Made by a program: the position numbers and the translations under genes
Notes under the pieces: generated by a model
What the model saw: only the letters and a program-made list of their open reading frames with translations
What the model was told of the DNA's origin: nothing
Databases searched by the model: none
Source of the DNA: Agromyces ramosus
GTDB lineage: Bacteria; Actinomycetota; Actinomycetes; Actinomycetales; Microbacteriaceae
NCBI RefSeq assembly: GCF_030817175.1
Contig: NZ_JAUSYY010000001.1
Location: 1,736,001 to 1,800,000, forward strand
DNA: 64,000 nucleotides
Direction: 5' to 3'
Part shown: one piece after another, positions 41,286 to 49,733 of the stretch
How the letters are laid out: the number at the start of each line of letters is the position of its first letter
Numbering within the stretch: the stretch's first letter is position 1

Positions 41286-41852
41286 CTACCGTCGCAGCTC
41301 GAACGTGGTCGCCCCGACCTTGACGGTGGCTCCGAGCGGGATGGGGGTCGGCACGGTCACTCGGGAGCCGTTGAGGAAGGTGCCGTTCGTCGAGTCGAGG
41401 TCTTGGATCATCCAGCGCCCGTTCCACAGCATGAGACGGGCGTGGTGCGTCGACGTGTAATCGTCTCGGATGATGATGGCCGAGTCGCTCGACCGGCCGA
41501 TCGTGATCTCATCGTGGCCGAGCGGGAACTCCGCCCCGGCCTTGGTGCCGCTCGTGATGACGAGCCGGGTGGCATTCTCGGTGGAGGCGAGCTCGCCGGT
41601 TCCGCCGCCGTGCGAGGCCGCCGGGCGCGCGACGGGCGCGGTCGGCGGCGCAGGCGAGGCCGCGGCCGGGGAGGCGGGGAACGCGGATGCCGGGACCTGC
41701 GCCGCGGCCGGGGCATCCGGCTGCAGCTTGCGGACGCGCTGGCCGAACAAGTCGCTGCGGAGCGCGTACACGATGGCGAATATGAAGACCCAGAGCAGCA
41801 GCAGGAAGCCGATCTGGAGGGCGAGCAGCGTGAGCTCGGATGGGGTCGTCAT
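41286..41852 (-). CDS. fhaB: FHA-domain protein FhaB
   Basis: 188-residue protein: an N-terminal TM helix (about residues 8-31, LALQIGFLLLLWVFIFAIVYAL), an Ala/Pro linker, and a C-terminal forkhead-associated domain that binds phosphothreonine (ITIGRSSDSAI, DYTSTHHARL, DLDSTNGTFLNG). FhaB/FipA links kinase signalling to the divisome in mycobacteria. Its ATG overlaps the fhaA stop by 4 nt. Confidence 0.94.
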   Translation of the reverse strand: MTTPSELTLLALQIGFLLLLWVFIFAIVYALRSDLFGQRVRKLQPDAPAAAQVPASAFPASPAAASPAPPTAPVARPAASHGGGTGELASTENATRLVITSGTKAGAEFPLGHDEITIGRSSDSAIIIRDDYTSTHHARLMLWNGRWMIQDLDSTNGTFLNGSRVTVPTPIPLGATVKVGATTFELRR

Positions 41853-42592
41853 TCGGCCGGCCCCCAGAATCCACCCATGTCGTGGCGCTCGGTGGCTGGG
41901 TCGACGCGTCGGGGCGACTCGCCGGCCGGGGCCTGCGCGAGCACGCGGAACACGATGCGCGAGCGGCCGATGGTGATGACCGAGTCGGGTTCGAGGACGG
42001 CCTCCTTCACGGGGGCGCCGTTCAACTGGGTGCCGTTCGTGGAACCGAGGTCGCGCACGCGCGCCCGGCTGCCGTCCCACTGCACCTCGGCGTGGCGACG
42101 TGAGGCGCCCGTGTCGTCGAGCGTGACGTCGGCCTCGCTGCCACGGCCGAGGACCGTGCGGCCCTTGAGGATCGGGTACCGCTTGCCGTTCACGTCGAGC
42201 ACCGGGGTCCAGGCGACCTGGCCCTTGACGTTGCGCGAATCGACCTGCACTATGCCCACCGTGAGCGCGGGGTCGGCCTGCAGGTCGATGGTGATGCCGC
42301 CGGCGAACTGGAAGCGCTGGCTCGCCGCATGCTTCTGCACGAGGTCGACGAGCTCGTCGATCAGGGCCGGGCCGAGGCTCGCCATGCGATCGTGGTCGGC
42401 CGGCGCCATGCGCACCCTGAACGTGTTCGGCACCAGCACGCGGTCGCGTGAGACGACCGCCGCCTTGGTGTCGATCTCGCGCTTCAGGGCCGCAGTGATC
42501 TCGACGGGCTGCAGCCCCGAGCGAAAGGTCTTGGCGAAAGCGCCGTTGACGGCACGTTCGAGACCTTTCTCGAAGTTGTCCAGTAGGCCCAC
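41849..42592 (-). CDS. fhaA: FhaA: DUF3662 and FHA domain protein
   Basis: 247-residue cytoplasmic protein. The N-terminal DUF3662 domain starts GLLDNFEKGLERAVNGAF and continues to about residue 125; the C-terminal FHA domain has VLGRGSEADVTLDD, ASRRHAEV and DLGSTNGTQLNG. The long central low-complexity linker of mycobacterial FhaA is nearly absent. The GTG at 42592 follows GGGAG by 4 nt, excluding the longer upstream frame. It opens the seven-gene operon ending with pknB. In mycobacteria FhaA binds the phosphorylated MurJ pseudokinase, a domain missing here. Confidence 0.94.
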   Translation of the reverse strand: MGLLDNFEKGLERAVNGAFAKTFRSGLQPVEITAALKREIDTKAAVVSRDRVLVPNTFRVRMAPADHDRMASLGPALIDELVDLVQKHAASQRFQFAGGITIDLQADPALTVGIVQVDSRNVKGQVAWTPVLDVNGKRYPILKGRTVLGRGSEADVTLDDTGASRRHAEVQWDGSRARVRDLGSTNGTQLNGAPVKEAVLEPDSVITIGRSRIVFRVLAQAPAGESPRRVDPATERHDMGGFWGPAE

Positions 42593-42656
42593 AGGTCTCC
42601 CGCTCCGGTTCTTGACTGTGTGACATGGTAGCCCGAAGGCCTGAAAAGACTCGTGA

Positions 42657-45167
42657 TCAGTCGATGGGGATCGCCGAATCGGCTTCGTCGACATCGAGCG
42701 ACAGTGTCGGGATCGACGCGGTGAGCAGCGTGCCATCGGCTCGCCTCGATCCCGTGACGTCGCGCATCGTCGGCGACCCGTAGAGGCGCGGCCCCTGGCC
42801 GTCGAGCGGAACGGACACCGGGGATGCCGACGTCACGACGACCTCGACGCCCCGCACCCGCACCCTCGCTTCGGCACCCGCCTCGACCGTGAAGGTGATC
42901 GACACGGCGTCGACGACGACACGCAGCCGCGTGCCGCGCAGCGTGATGCGGAAGGTGAGGCGATCCCAGCCGTCGGGCAGCCGCGGGTCGAAGCTGAAGA
43001 CGCCGTTGTGGTCGCGGAAGCCGCCGAAGCCCGACACCAGCGAGCTCCACACCCCGCCCGTCGACGCGACGTGCACGCCGTCGGCGGCATTGTGGTGCAG
43101 GTCGGCGAGGTCGACGAACAGGGCAGAGCGGAAGTACCGCATCGCGAGCTCGTGATAGCCGACCTCGGCCGCGACGATCGACTGCACGACCGCCGAGAGC
43201 GTCGAGTCGCCGGTCGTCAGCGGGTCGTAGTACTCGAAGTTCGCCCGCTTCTCTTCGGTGGTGAACCGGTCGCCCTGCAGGTACAGCGCGAGCACCACGT
43301 CGGCCTGCTTCAGCACCTGGAAGCGGTAGATCACGAGCGGGTGGTAGTGCAGCAGCAGCGGCCGTCGGTCTTCGGGCGTGTTCTCGAGGTCCCACAGCTC
43401 CTTCTGCAGGAACGCCGAGTCCTGGGGGTGGATGCCGAGCTGCTCGTCGAACGGGATGTGCATGTGCGCGGCCGCGCGCCGCCAGCTCGCGACCTCGGCG
43501 GGCGTGACGCCGAGGCGCTCGACGAGCCGGTGGTAGCCGATCGGATCGAGCACCTGCAGGTTGTCGACGGCGGATGCCGCAGCCGCGAGGTTCGCCCGTG
43601 CCATCACGTTCGTGTACAGGTTGTCGTTCACGACCGTCGTGTACTCGTCGGGGCCGGTGACACCATGGATGTGGAACACGTCGTCGGCGTTCGACCGCCA
43701 GAACCCGAGGTCCTCCCACATGCGTGCGGTCTCGACGAGGATGTCGATCGCGCCGCGGCCCAGGAAGTCCTCATCGCCCGTGGCGGCCACGTACTGGCAC
43801 AGCGCGTAGGAGATGTCGGCGTCGATGTGGTACTGCGCGGTGCCCGCGGCGTAGTACGCCGATGACTCCTGTCCGTTGATGGTGCGCCACGGGAACAGGG
43901 CCCCGTGCTGGTTGAGTTCGAGCGCCCGGGCGCGGGCGGCGCCGAGCATCCGCTGCCTGAATCGCAGCACGTTGCGAGCGACGATCGGCGCCGTGTAACT
44001 GAGGTGCGGAAGGACGTAGACCTCGCTGTCCCAGAAGTAGTGGCCGCCGTAGCCCGAGCCGGAGACGCCCTTCGCGGCGACGCCGCCGCCGTCGGTGCGG
44101 GCGGTGGCCTGTGCGAGCTGGAACAGGTTCCAGCGGGTGGCCTGCTGGATCGCCGCCTGCCCCGAGACCTCGACGTCGGAGCGGGTCCAGAAGTCGTCGA
44201 GCCAGGCGCGCTGCTGCGCGAACAGCTCGCCCACGCCCACCTCCACCGCGCGATCGAGGGTGCGGTCGCTGCGATCGGCCAGCTCCCGCGCCGGGACCTT
44301 GCGGGCCGTGTGGTAGCTGACCATCTTCGTGAGCCTGATGGGCTGGCCCTGCTTGGCGTGCACGCGGTAGGCGTGCTTCGCGAGGTCGTCTTCGACGGAA
44401 CCCGACTCGGTGAACTCGTTGTCGGTGGTGATCATGTGCTGGGCCGCGATGGCGATGGCCATGCCCGAGTTGGTGGTCTGGTAGCCGAGCAGGTACCGGC
44501 TGTCGTTGCGCCGCTTCACGCGGGGCTGGAGGACCCGTTCGTTGAACTGCTCCGCCTTGCGGGGGTCGAAGGCTCCGGGGGCCTCGAGCACGCCGGCGCG
44601 GTACTCGTCGCGCCCGTCTTGACGGTTCAGGATCTGGCTCGAGATGGTCACCGCGGCATCGGAGTCGAGCATCTCGACCTCGTAGTCGATGACCGCGAGG
44701 TGCCGGTCGGTGAAGCTCACCATGCGGCGGCTCGTGATGAGCACGCGCTTGCCCGAAGGGGTGCGCCACACGATCGAGCGGCTGAGGGCTCCGAGGCGGA
44801 AGTCGAGCCGGCGCTCATAGGAGAGGAGTTCGGCCTCGGTGAGCACGAGCGGCTCGTCGTCGACGTACAGGCGGATGATCTTGGCGTCAGGCGCGTTGAC
44901 GATCGTCTGCCCGACGCGCGCGAACCCGAACGCCTCTTCAGCGTGCCGGATCGGCCAGGTCTCGTGGAAGCCGTTCACGAACGTGCCGTGCATATGGCCG
45001 TCGCGACCCTCTTCGACGTTGCCACGGAGGCCGAGATACCCGTTGCCGACGGCGAAGAGCGTCTCGGTCCGGCCCATGTCGTCGACGCCGAACTCGTTCT
45101 CGACGAGCGCCCACTCGTCGATGGGGAATCGGCTGCGGTTCAGCGGGTCGTGGTCGGCGAACCTCAT
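42657..45167 (-). CDS. Glycoside hydrolase family 65 disaccharide phosphorylase
   Basis: 836-residue inverting phosphorylase that splits maltose, trehalose, kojibiose or a similar alpha-glucoside with phosphate to glucose and beta-glucose-1-phosphate. The N-terminal beta-sandwich begins FPIDEWALVENEF; the (alpha/alpha)6 barrel contains the general acid Glu508 in VTGPDEYT, plus GHYFWDSEVY and KQADVV (phosphate site). A C-terminal beta-sheet domain follows. The exact disaccharide cannot be read. The ATG overlaps the HAD gene stop by 4 nt; that enzyme would convert beta-G1P to G6P, a common pairing. Confidence 0.92.
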   Translation of the reverse strand: MRFADHDPLNRSRFPIDEWALVENEFGVDDMGRTETLFAVGNGYLGLRGNVEEGRDGHMHGTFVNGFHETWPIRHAEEAFGFARVGQTIVNAPDAKIIRLYVDDEPLVLTEAELLSYERRLDFRLGALSRSIVWRTPSGKRVLITSRRMVSFTDRHLAVIDYEVEMLDSDAAVTISSQILNRQDGRDEYRAGVLEAPGAFDPRKAEQFNERVLQPRVKRRNDSRYLLGYQTTNSGMAIAIAAQHMITTDNEFTESGSVEDDLAKHAYRVHAKQGQPIRLTKMVSYHTARKVPARELADRSDRTLDRAVEVGVGELFAQQRAWLDDFWTRSDVEVSGQAAIQQATRWNLFQLAQATARTDGGGVAAKGVSGSGYGGHYFWDSEVYVLPHLSYTAPIVARNVLRFRQRMLGAARARALELNQHGALFPWRTINGQESSAYYAAGTAQYHIDADISYALCQYVAATGDEDFLGRGAIDILVETARMWEDLGFWRSNADDVFHIHGVTGPDEYTTVVNDNLYTNVMARANLAAAASAVDNLQVLDPIGYHRLVERLGVTPAEVASWRRAAAHMHIPFDEQLGIHPQDSAFLQKELWDLENTPEDRRPLLLHYHPLVIYRFQVLKQADVVLALYLQGDRFTTEEKRANFEYYDPLTTGDSTLSAVVQSIVAAEVGYHELAMRYFRSALFVDLADLHHNAADGVHVASTGGVWSSLVSGFGGFRDHNGVFSFDPRLPDGWDRLTFRITLRGTRLRVVVDAVSITFTVEAGAEARVRVRGVEVVVTSASPVSVPLDGQGPRLYGSPTMRDVTGSRRADGTLLTASIPTLSLDVDEADSAIPID

Positions 45168-46036
45168 TCGGGTTCCTCTCGGGTGGTGCTCGGGTCGTTG
45201 GTGGGGGTGGCGTCGTTCGTGGGGAATTCGATATCGGATGCCCCGGCTGCGCGCTGCACCGCCGGGATGAGCTCGTCGAGCTCGTCGACGATGACATCGG
45301 CGCCGAGTTCTTCGAGGGCGGCGCGACCGACCCCGCGATCGACCCCGATGACGATACCGAACTCTCCTGCGGCTCCCGCCTTGACGCCCGACTCCGCGTC
45401 TTCGACGACGGCGCAGGCCATGGTCGGCAGGCCGATGAGCTCGGCGGCTCGCTCGAACGTGTCGGGCTCGGGCTTTCCGGGCAGGCCGTCGCGGGCCGCG
45501 ACCGCGCCGTCGACGACCACGTCGAAGCGGTCGGCGAGCCCAGCTGCGGCGAGCACCGCCGGCGCGTTCTTCGAGCTCGAGACGACGGCGACCTTCGCGC
45601 CCGCCCGCTCGACGGCGTCGAGGAACGCGACGCTCGCGGGATACGCCGTCACTCCCTCTTCGGCGAGCGTGATGTTGAAGGCCTCGTTCTTGCGATTGCC
45701 GAGGCCGTGCACGGTGTCGAGCGCCGGGGCATCCGTCACCTCGCCCTCGGGCACGACGATGCCCCGGCTCTCGAGCAGGCTGCGCACCCCGTCGTAGCGG
45801 GGCTTGCCGTCGATGTAGGCGAAGTAGTCGTCGTCGGTGTACGGCTCGGCATCGTGCTGCTCGAGGAACGGCCTGAACAGGCGCGCCCACGCGTGCATGT
45901 GCACGACGGCGGTCGGCGTCAGCACGCCGTCGAGGTCGAAGAGGTAGCCGCGGATGCCGCGGAGGTCGACGTCGTCGTGCATGGGGTTGCGCGTGGAGCC
46001 GTCATCGGCCGAGGAGGCATCGGTAGGCGAGGTCAC
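45164..46036 (-). CDS. HAD-family hydrolase, beta-phosphoglucomutase-like
   Basis: 290-residue HAD phosphatase/mutase. Motif I is FDLDGVLT (Asp34, Asp36). Motif II is VVSSSKNAP, motif III the Lys in GKPEPDTF, and motif IV VVEDAESGVKAG. The cap-domain substrate region reads LGNRKNEAF, as in beta-phosphoglucomutases. Coupled to GH65, it most likely turns beta-glucose-1-phosphate into glucose-6-phosphate. GTG start with AAAGGA upstream. The C-terminal ~25 residues are a Thr/Asn/Pro-rich tail of no evident function. Confidence 0.9.
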   Translation of the reverse strand: MTSPTDASSADDGSTRNPMHDDVDLRGIRGYLFDLDGVLTPTAVVHMHAWARLFRPFLEQHDAEPYTDDDYFAYIDGKPRYDGVRSLLESRGIVVPEGEVTDAPALDTVHGLGNRKNEAFNITLAEEGVTAYPASVAFLDAVERAGAKVAVVSSSKNAPAVLAAAGLADRFDVVVDGAVAARDGLPGKPEPDTFERAAELIGLPTMACAVVEDAESGVKAGAAGEFGIVIGVDRGVGRAALEELGADVIVDELDELIPAVQRAAGASDIEFPTNDATPTNDPSTTREEPE

Positions 46037-46240
46037 GGGCGGTCCTTTCGTCGCGTCGGTCGGGGCACCGGAACCCGCTGATCGATGCTATTCCCGTGCG
46101 GCTCGCCAGCGCGAGGCAGAACGCAGACTCCAAGGAATCACTGAGGGTCGGGGCCGCGCCTTCGGGCCGCACTCGAATGGCTTTGCCGCCCACGAGATGT
46201 TAGTCTCTCGTGGTTGGACGCACTTCGGTGCTCCACGCGT

Positions 46241-46327
46241 GCGCGAGTGGCGGAATTGGCAGACGCGCTGGCTTCAGGTGCCAGTACTCGCAAGGGTGTG
46301 GGGGTTCAAGTCCCCCCTCGCGCACCA
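46241..46327 (+). tRNA. tRNA-Leu (CAG)
   Basis: Class II tRNA with acceptor GCGCGAG/CTCGCGC, anticodon loop CTTCAGG (anticodon CAG), a long variable arm, T-loop GTTCAAGTC, and an encoded 3' CCA (46325-46327). A terminator hairpin follows 5 bp later. The 204 bp upstream (46037-46240) hold no gene I can support. Confidence 0.97.
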
Positions 46328-46331
46328 GAAT

Positions 46332-46361
46332 CGGCCCGGACCTCGATGAGGTTCCGGGCCG
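46332..46361 (+). terminator. Terminator after tRNA-Leu
   Basis: CGGCCCGGACCTC and GAGGTTCCGGGCCG pair along 13 bp with one bulged T around a short loop, followed by a T-containing tail. Confidence 0.8.
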
Positions 46362-46502
46362 TTGTCGTTCGGCGGCCCGCCAGTCGGTGTGCATCGCCCT
46401 GCGGCCGATGGCTTGCCTCGAGCGTGCGGGTGATGCGCGCGGCTCCACGTTCAGTCGGCACGACCCCTTGACGCTCGCAGCGACGAGGACCAGCATGGCC
46501 GC

Positions 46503-47075
46503 ATGGCTGACGTGTTGCTCCTTCACCATGCGCTGGGCCAGACGCCCTCGTTCCATGCCTTCGCCGACGAGTTGCGGGCCGCCGGCCACAACGTGGTGGC
46601 GCCCGACGCCTTCGACGGGCGCACCTTCGGCGACCTCGACGAGGGCCTCGCGTACGCGCGAGAGATCGGCTTCGACCAGGTGCGCGAGCGAGGCGTGCGT
46701 GCCGCCGACGGGCTGCCCGACTGGCTCGTGTACATCGGCATCTCGATGGGAGCGATGGCGGCGCAGCAGCTCGCGCAGACGCGGCCGGGCGCCGCGGGCG
46801 CCGTGCTCGTCAGCTCGGCCATTCCGCTCGGGGAGTTCGCCGAGACGTGGCCCGACGCGGTGCCCCTGCAGATCCACGGCACCGACGCCGACCCGTTCTT
46901 CGTGGGCGAGGGTGACATCGAGGCGGCGCACGAACTCGTTGCGGGGGCGGATGACGCGGAGCTGTTCATGTACCCGGGCGACTCGCACCTGCTCGTCGAG
47001 GTCGACCCGAACCCGGATGACCCGAACATCAGGCTGGTCACCGACCGAGTGCTCGAATTCCTGCGGCGAGTCTGA
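46503..47075 (+). CDS. Dienelactone-hydrolase-like alpha/beta hydrolase
   Basis: 190-residue single-domain alpha/beta hydrolase. The N-terminus VLLLHHALGQTPSFHAFADELRAAGH and the nucleophile elbow GISMGAM fit dienelactone-hydrolase relatives, but the elbow carries Ser where classical enzymes have Cys. Asp in IHGTDADPFF and His in YPGDSHLL complete a plausible triad. Substrate unknown. GAGGA lies about 10 nt before the ATG. It is convergent with the small-ORF/ArsR pair. Confidence 0.82.
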   Translation: MADVLLLHHALGQTPSFHAFADELRAAGHNVVAPDAFDGRTFGDLDEGLAYAREIGFDQVRERGVRAADGLPDWLVYIGISMGAMAAQQLAQTRPGAAGAVLVSSAIPLGEFAETWPDAVPLQIHGTDADPFFVGEGDIEAAHELVAGADDAELFMYPGDSHLLVEVDPNPDDPNIRLVTDRVLEFLRRV

Positions 47076-47105
47076 CGGCGCACGGCGCGACCGCCGCGAC
47101 CGGCG

Positions 47106-47312
47106 TCAGATGAATGGCGCGAACGTCGTCGCTGAGATGAGCCGGTCGCGCTCGTGGAGCGCCGTTCTCGCCTCGGCCTGCAGCCGCGCCTGATCGGCGC
47201 GCCGAAGGCTGCGCGGGAGTGCACGCCTGCGGCCCCACGTTTCGAGGGCGCGGCCGATGCGGATGGCCGCCACCGCGGTGACGGGTGCGGGTCGTGACAG
47301 TGCTGCGCTCAT
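47106..47312 (-). CDS. Small uncharacterised protein (68 aa), coupled to ArsR-type regulator
   Basis: Not recognised. A 68-residue, Arg/Ala-rich, probably helical protein: MSAALSRPAPVTAVAAIRIG..., a central ALETWGRRRALPRSLRR, ending LISATTFAPFI. It resembles the 82-aa protein at 28775-29023 in the segment around AIRIGRALETWGRR and in a hydrophobic tail after an Arg-rich helix. Its ATG overlaps the regulator's stop by 4 nt, so the two are translated together, and it would be controlled by the operator upstream of that regulator. Confidence 0.65.
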   Translation of the reverse strand: MSAALSRPAPVTAVAAIRIGRALETWGRRRALPRSLRRADQARLQAEARTALHERDRLISATTFAPFI

Positions 47313-47962
47313 TGCTCTTGCTCCGTTCGGTCGTCTCGGTCGTCTGCGCCTTCGGCCGGGGTGGGGTCGCCCCTGACGAGCGGGAAGGCGTTGAGGTGGA
47401 TCTGCACCGGCCTGGATCCCGGCGACGGGTCCGCCTTGTAGCGGTCGATGAACGGCTGGATCGCAGCGTCGACCGCGGTGACGAGCGCGCGGAGTTCGTC
47501 GGGTGTGAGCCGCAGATTCGAGGTGTGGCTCGCCGCCGCGTCGATCCACTCGGGCTCGAACGCCGCTTCGCCTTCGACGAGGAACTCGTGGTAGTTCTGC
47601 TGGCGCCCACGCACCCATTCGTTCGTGATGAGTTGCGTCGCGAGCCGCTCGGCGCTGCCCGGCGCGAAGACGCGGGCGTCGGGCGTCGAAATTCCGCCAG
47701 GCCGCCGCTCCCACCATCGTTCCCGGGCGGTGCCGCGGGCGGTGACCTCGCGCACCAGCTCGTGCTTCTCCAGCTGCCGGAGGTGGTAGCTCATGACCCC
47801 GCTCGACTCGCCCAGCCGCGCGGCGAGCCCGGTGGCGGTGAGCGGGCCGTAGGCCGAGAGCTCATCGAGGATGCGGATGCGCAGCGGGTGGGCGAGCGCA
47901 CGCAGCGCGGCCCCGCCGAGCGTGGCATCGGATTGCGCCTCGGGAGTCTCGTCTTCGCTCAT
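47309..47962 (-). CDS. ArsR-like winged-helix transcriptional regulator
   Basis: 217-residue regulator. The N-terminal winged helix (about residues 15-90) has LAHPLRIRILDELSAYGPLTATGLAARLG and SSGVMSYHLRQLEKHELVRE, typical of the ArsR/HTH_20 group. The C-terminal half (about 100-200) is a helical domain with no metal-binding cysteines. The start is placed at MSEDETPEAQ; the longer in-frame start would cover the operator. Its gene is preceded by a repeat-rich operator, indicating autoregulation together with the coupled 68-aa ORF. Confidence 0.88.
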   Translation of the reverse strand: MSEDETPEAQSDATLGGAALRALAHPLRIRILDELSAYGPLTATGLAARLGESSGVMSYHLRQLEKHELVREVTARGTARERWWERRPGGISTPDARVFAPGSAERLATQLITNEWVRGRQQNYHEFLVEGEAAFEPEWIDAAASHTSNLRLTPDELRALVTAVDAAIQPFIDRYKADPSPGSRPVQIHLNAFPLVRGDPTPAEGADDRDDRTEQEQ

Positions 47963-47963
47963 A

Positions 47964-48024
47964 ATGCAAAGATACCCTTGCAAAGACACTTATGCAAGTG
48001 CTTCTTTGCAAGGGAACCTTTGCA
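47964..48024. promoter_or_regulatory. Operator: nested palindrome with four TTTGCA repeats
   Basis: CCCTTGCAAAGA (47975-47986) and TCTTTGCAAGGG (48003-48014) are perfect inverted repeats of 12 bp. A second inner palindrome CACTT/AAGTG (47987-47991 and 47996-48000) lies between them, and single TGCAAA and TTTGCA copies flank the whole. It starts directly upstream of the regulator start codon and is relatively AT-rich for this genome. Confidence 0.75.
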
Positions 48025-48035
48025 CGGAGCTCAGT

Positions 48036-48518
48036 TCACGCGAGAATCTTCTGCAGCGTCTTCTGCAGTTCCTCGCTCGTGTGCACTTCCTGGTCGAGAT
48101 TCGCCTGCAGCAGGCTCACCACGTCGCTCATGCCCATCGACGACGTCGGCACGATGAGGGACTGGTACGCCGAGATCTCGTAGTGCTCGTTGCCGAGCGC
48201 ACAGGAGAGGGCGACCTGGTCGCGAAGCTTCGGCGCGCTGCGCTCGATGAGCGACGCCGCTTGCTTGGAGATGCCCTTCGTGCTGGGCGACGGCGCCGTC
48301 GACTCCTTGAACTCGAGGAGGCGGAAGACCTGCTGCAGATTCGCGATCTGCTCCTTCGTCTCGTCGGCGTGATGACGGAAGAGCTGCTTGATCTCCGCGG
48401 TCTTGGCCGCCTTCTGCAGTTCACCCAGCGCCGCGAGCGAATCGTTCTCCATCGTCATCGCGGTACGGAGCTGGAAGTGGAGCAGGTCGTTGGGGCTCTT
48501 CAGCGTCTGCTGGACCAT
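48036..48518 (-). CDS. DUF892 (YciE/YciF-like) ferritin-like protein
   Basis: 160-residue four-helix-bundle protein of the DUF892 family (stress-related, ferritin-like). Helix 1 contains LLHFQLRTAMTMENDSLAAL, helix 2 IKQLFRHHADETKEQIANLQQ, helix 3 VALSCALGNEHYEISAYQSL, and helix 4 LLQANLDQEVHTSEELQK. Glu/His residues in these helices could bind a di-metal site. The ATG at 48518 follows AAAGGA by about 8 nt. The biochemical role of the family is not settled. Its stop lies 21 bp from the operator of the next gene on the same strand. Confidence 0.85.
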   Translation of the reverse strand: MVQQTLKSPNDLLHFQLRTAMTMENDSLAALGELQKAAKTAEIKQLFRHHADETKEQIANLQQVFRLLEFKESTAPSPSTKGISKQAASLIERSAPKLRDQVALSCALGNEHYEISAYQSLIVPTSSMGMSDVVSLLQANLDQEVHTSEELQKTLQKILA

Positions 48519-48661
48519 GTCGGTGTCCTTTCGGTCGACCCGTTCGCGCCGCGGCCCCCGGTGTGCCGGGCGGGTCTCCCTCATGGTCGCCCGTCGGCAC
48601 CGTCACGGAACAGGGGTTGCCAGCGGCGCCGCGTTGCGGGTACGGACCTGCAGGTGACCGA

Positions 48662-49366
48662 TCAGTCGAGCGGCTCGATGAGCGCCGGGTCTTCGGGATC
48701 GACGGTGCGCGAGTTGTTGACGCGACGGTCGACCTCGTAGTTCGTGATGGTGGCGGCGACCTTCTCGGACTCCGCATTGAGCAGCGAGACCATCTGTTCC
48801 TTGCCGGCGTCGTCGAGCTTCACCGGGGCCAGGTAGTCGTCCCAGACTTCGCGGTCGAGGAACACCGGCATGCGGTCGTGCACCTCGCCCGAGGCATCCC
48901 GAGCCTCACGGGTGATGATCGACGTCGACACCTCCCACTCGTCGCCGACCTTGCGGGCGGTGTAGATGCCGGCCGCGGCGAGCAGCGGCTGGGGGCCGTG
49001 CAGGAAGAACGCCCGCTTGCTGCCCGGCTCGCCGGTCCACTCGTAGTAGCCGTGCATCGGCACGAGGCAGCGAGAGGACGCGAACGCGCCCTTCCAGAGG
49101 CCGTTGGTCGCGACCGTCTCGATGCGAGTGTTGAACTGGGGCCGCTTCGCCTCTTTCATGAAGGAGGGATGGAAATTCCACACGGCCGGGTCGATCGACC
49201 GGGTGATCTCGCCGGTCTCCTTGTTCTGCCGCTCACGCACGATCGGCACCACTTCGGTGGGTGCGATCGAGTACTGCGGCCTCCAGTCGCGGTAGTCGTT
49301 GCCCTGTGCGACGAACTCCTGGATGAGTTCATCGACCTTGGCGTCATTCGCGAAGCGTCCGCACAT
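48662..49366 (-). CDS. SOS response-associated peptidase (SRAP/HMCES family)
   Basis: 234-residue protein that crosslinks to abasic sites in single-stranded DNA and protects them. The catalytic Cys2 follows the initiator Met (MCGRFAND), and the other signature residues are present: Asn in FNTRIET, Glu in PMHGYYEW, and His in VHDRMPVFL. The start at 49366 is required to expose Cys2; the longer frame would bury it. CAGACT lies 6 nt upstream, a weak leaderless-type -10. Confidence 0.93.
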   Translation of the reverse strand: MCGRFANDAKVDELIQEFVAQGNDYRDWRPQYSIAPTEVVPIVRERQNKETGEITRSIDPAVWNFHPSFMKEAKRPQFNTRIETVATNGLWKGAFASSRCLVPMHGYYEWTGEPGSKRAFFLHGPQPLLAAAGIYTARKVGDEWEVSTSIITREARDASGEVHDRMPVFLDREVWDDYLAPVKLDDAGKEQMVSLLNAESEKVAATITNYEVDRRVNNSRTVDPEDPALIEPLD

Positions 49367-49417
49367 GATGCAAGTCTGCACCCGTCCGCCGACACTGCGC
49401 AGCGGATGCCTCGACGG

Positions 49418-49639
49418 CTAGTCGGTGCCCGCCGCGGGCTCCTCGCCCTCGGTCTGCGCAGCCGCGGCCTTCTCGGCCGCCGCCTTCTTCTCGGCGCGGG
49501 CTTGCTCGCGCTCAGCGTCCTGCTCGCGTTCGGCATCCATCGCCTTCGCGTACCAGTCCTCGGCGAAGGCGTCGGTGGCACTGCGCTTGTCGCGGTCGTA
49601 GGCCAGGGGCTCTTCGAGCGGGTCGACGAAATCGGTCAT
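49418..49639 (-). CDS. Small uncharacterised acidic/helical protein (73 aa)
   Basis: 73-residue protein beginning MTDFVDPLEEPLAYDRDKRS. The C-terminal two thirds are an Ala/Glu/Lys/Arg repeat-like helix (AEREQDAEREQARAEKKAAAEK) and an acidic tail. AAGGAG stands 6 nt before the ATG, supporting translation. No family recognised. Confidence 0.7.
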   Translation of the reverse strand: MTDFVDPLEEPLAYDRDKRSATDAFAEDWYAKAMDAEREQDAEREQARAEKKAAAEKAAAAQTEGEEPAAGTD

Positions 49640-49733
49640 GTGCTGCTCCTTACGTCTGGTTCGACGGTACTCCCGCTCGGGGCGGAGCGACAGTGCGGCT
49701 GCGCCGGGCGGGGCACCGGCGAGGGCGAGTCGC

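Noticed and set aside
42657..45890. 1077-aa reading of the GH65 protein
   Set aside because: The upstream part runs through the HAD gene in another frame; the ATG at 45167 is coupled to the HAD stop and matches the GH65 N-terminus.
46214..46471. ORF VAELADALASGASTRKGVGV across tRNA-Leu
   Set aside because: A common false ORF produced by translating tRNA genes.
47038..47717. Alternative frames of 190-203 aa over the ArsR-like gene
   Set aside because: They lack domain features; the frame with the winged helix and operator-linked start is the real gene.
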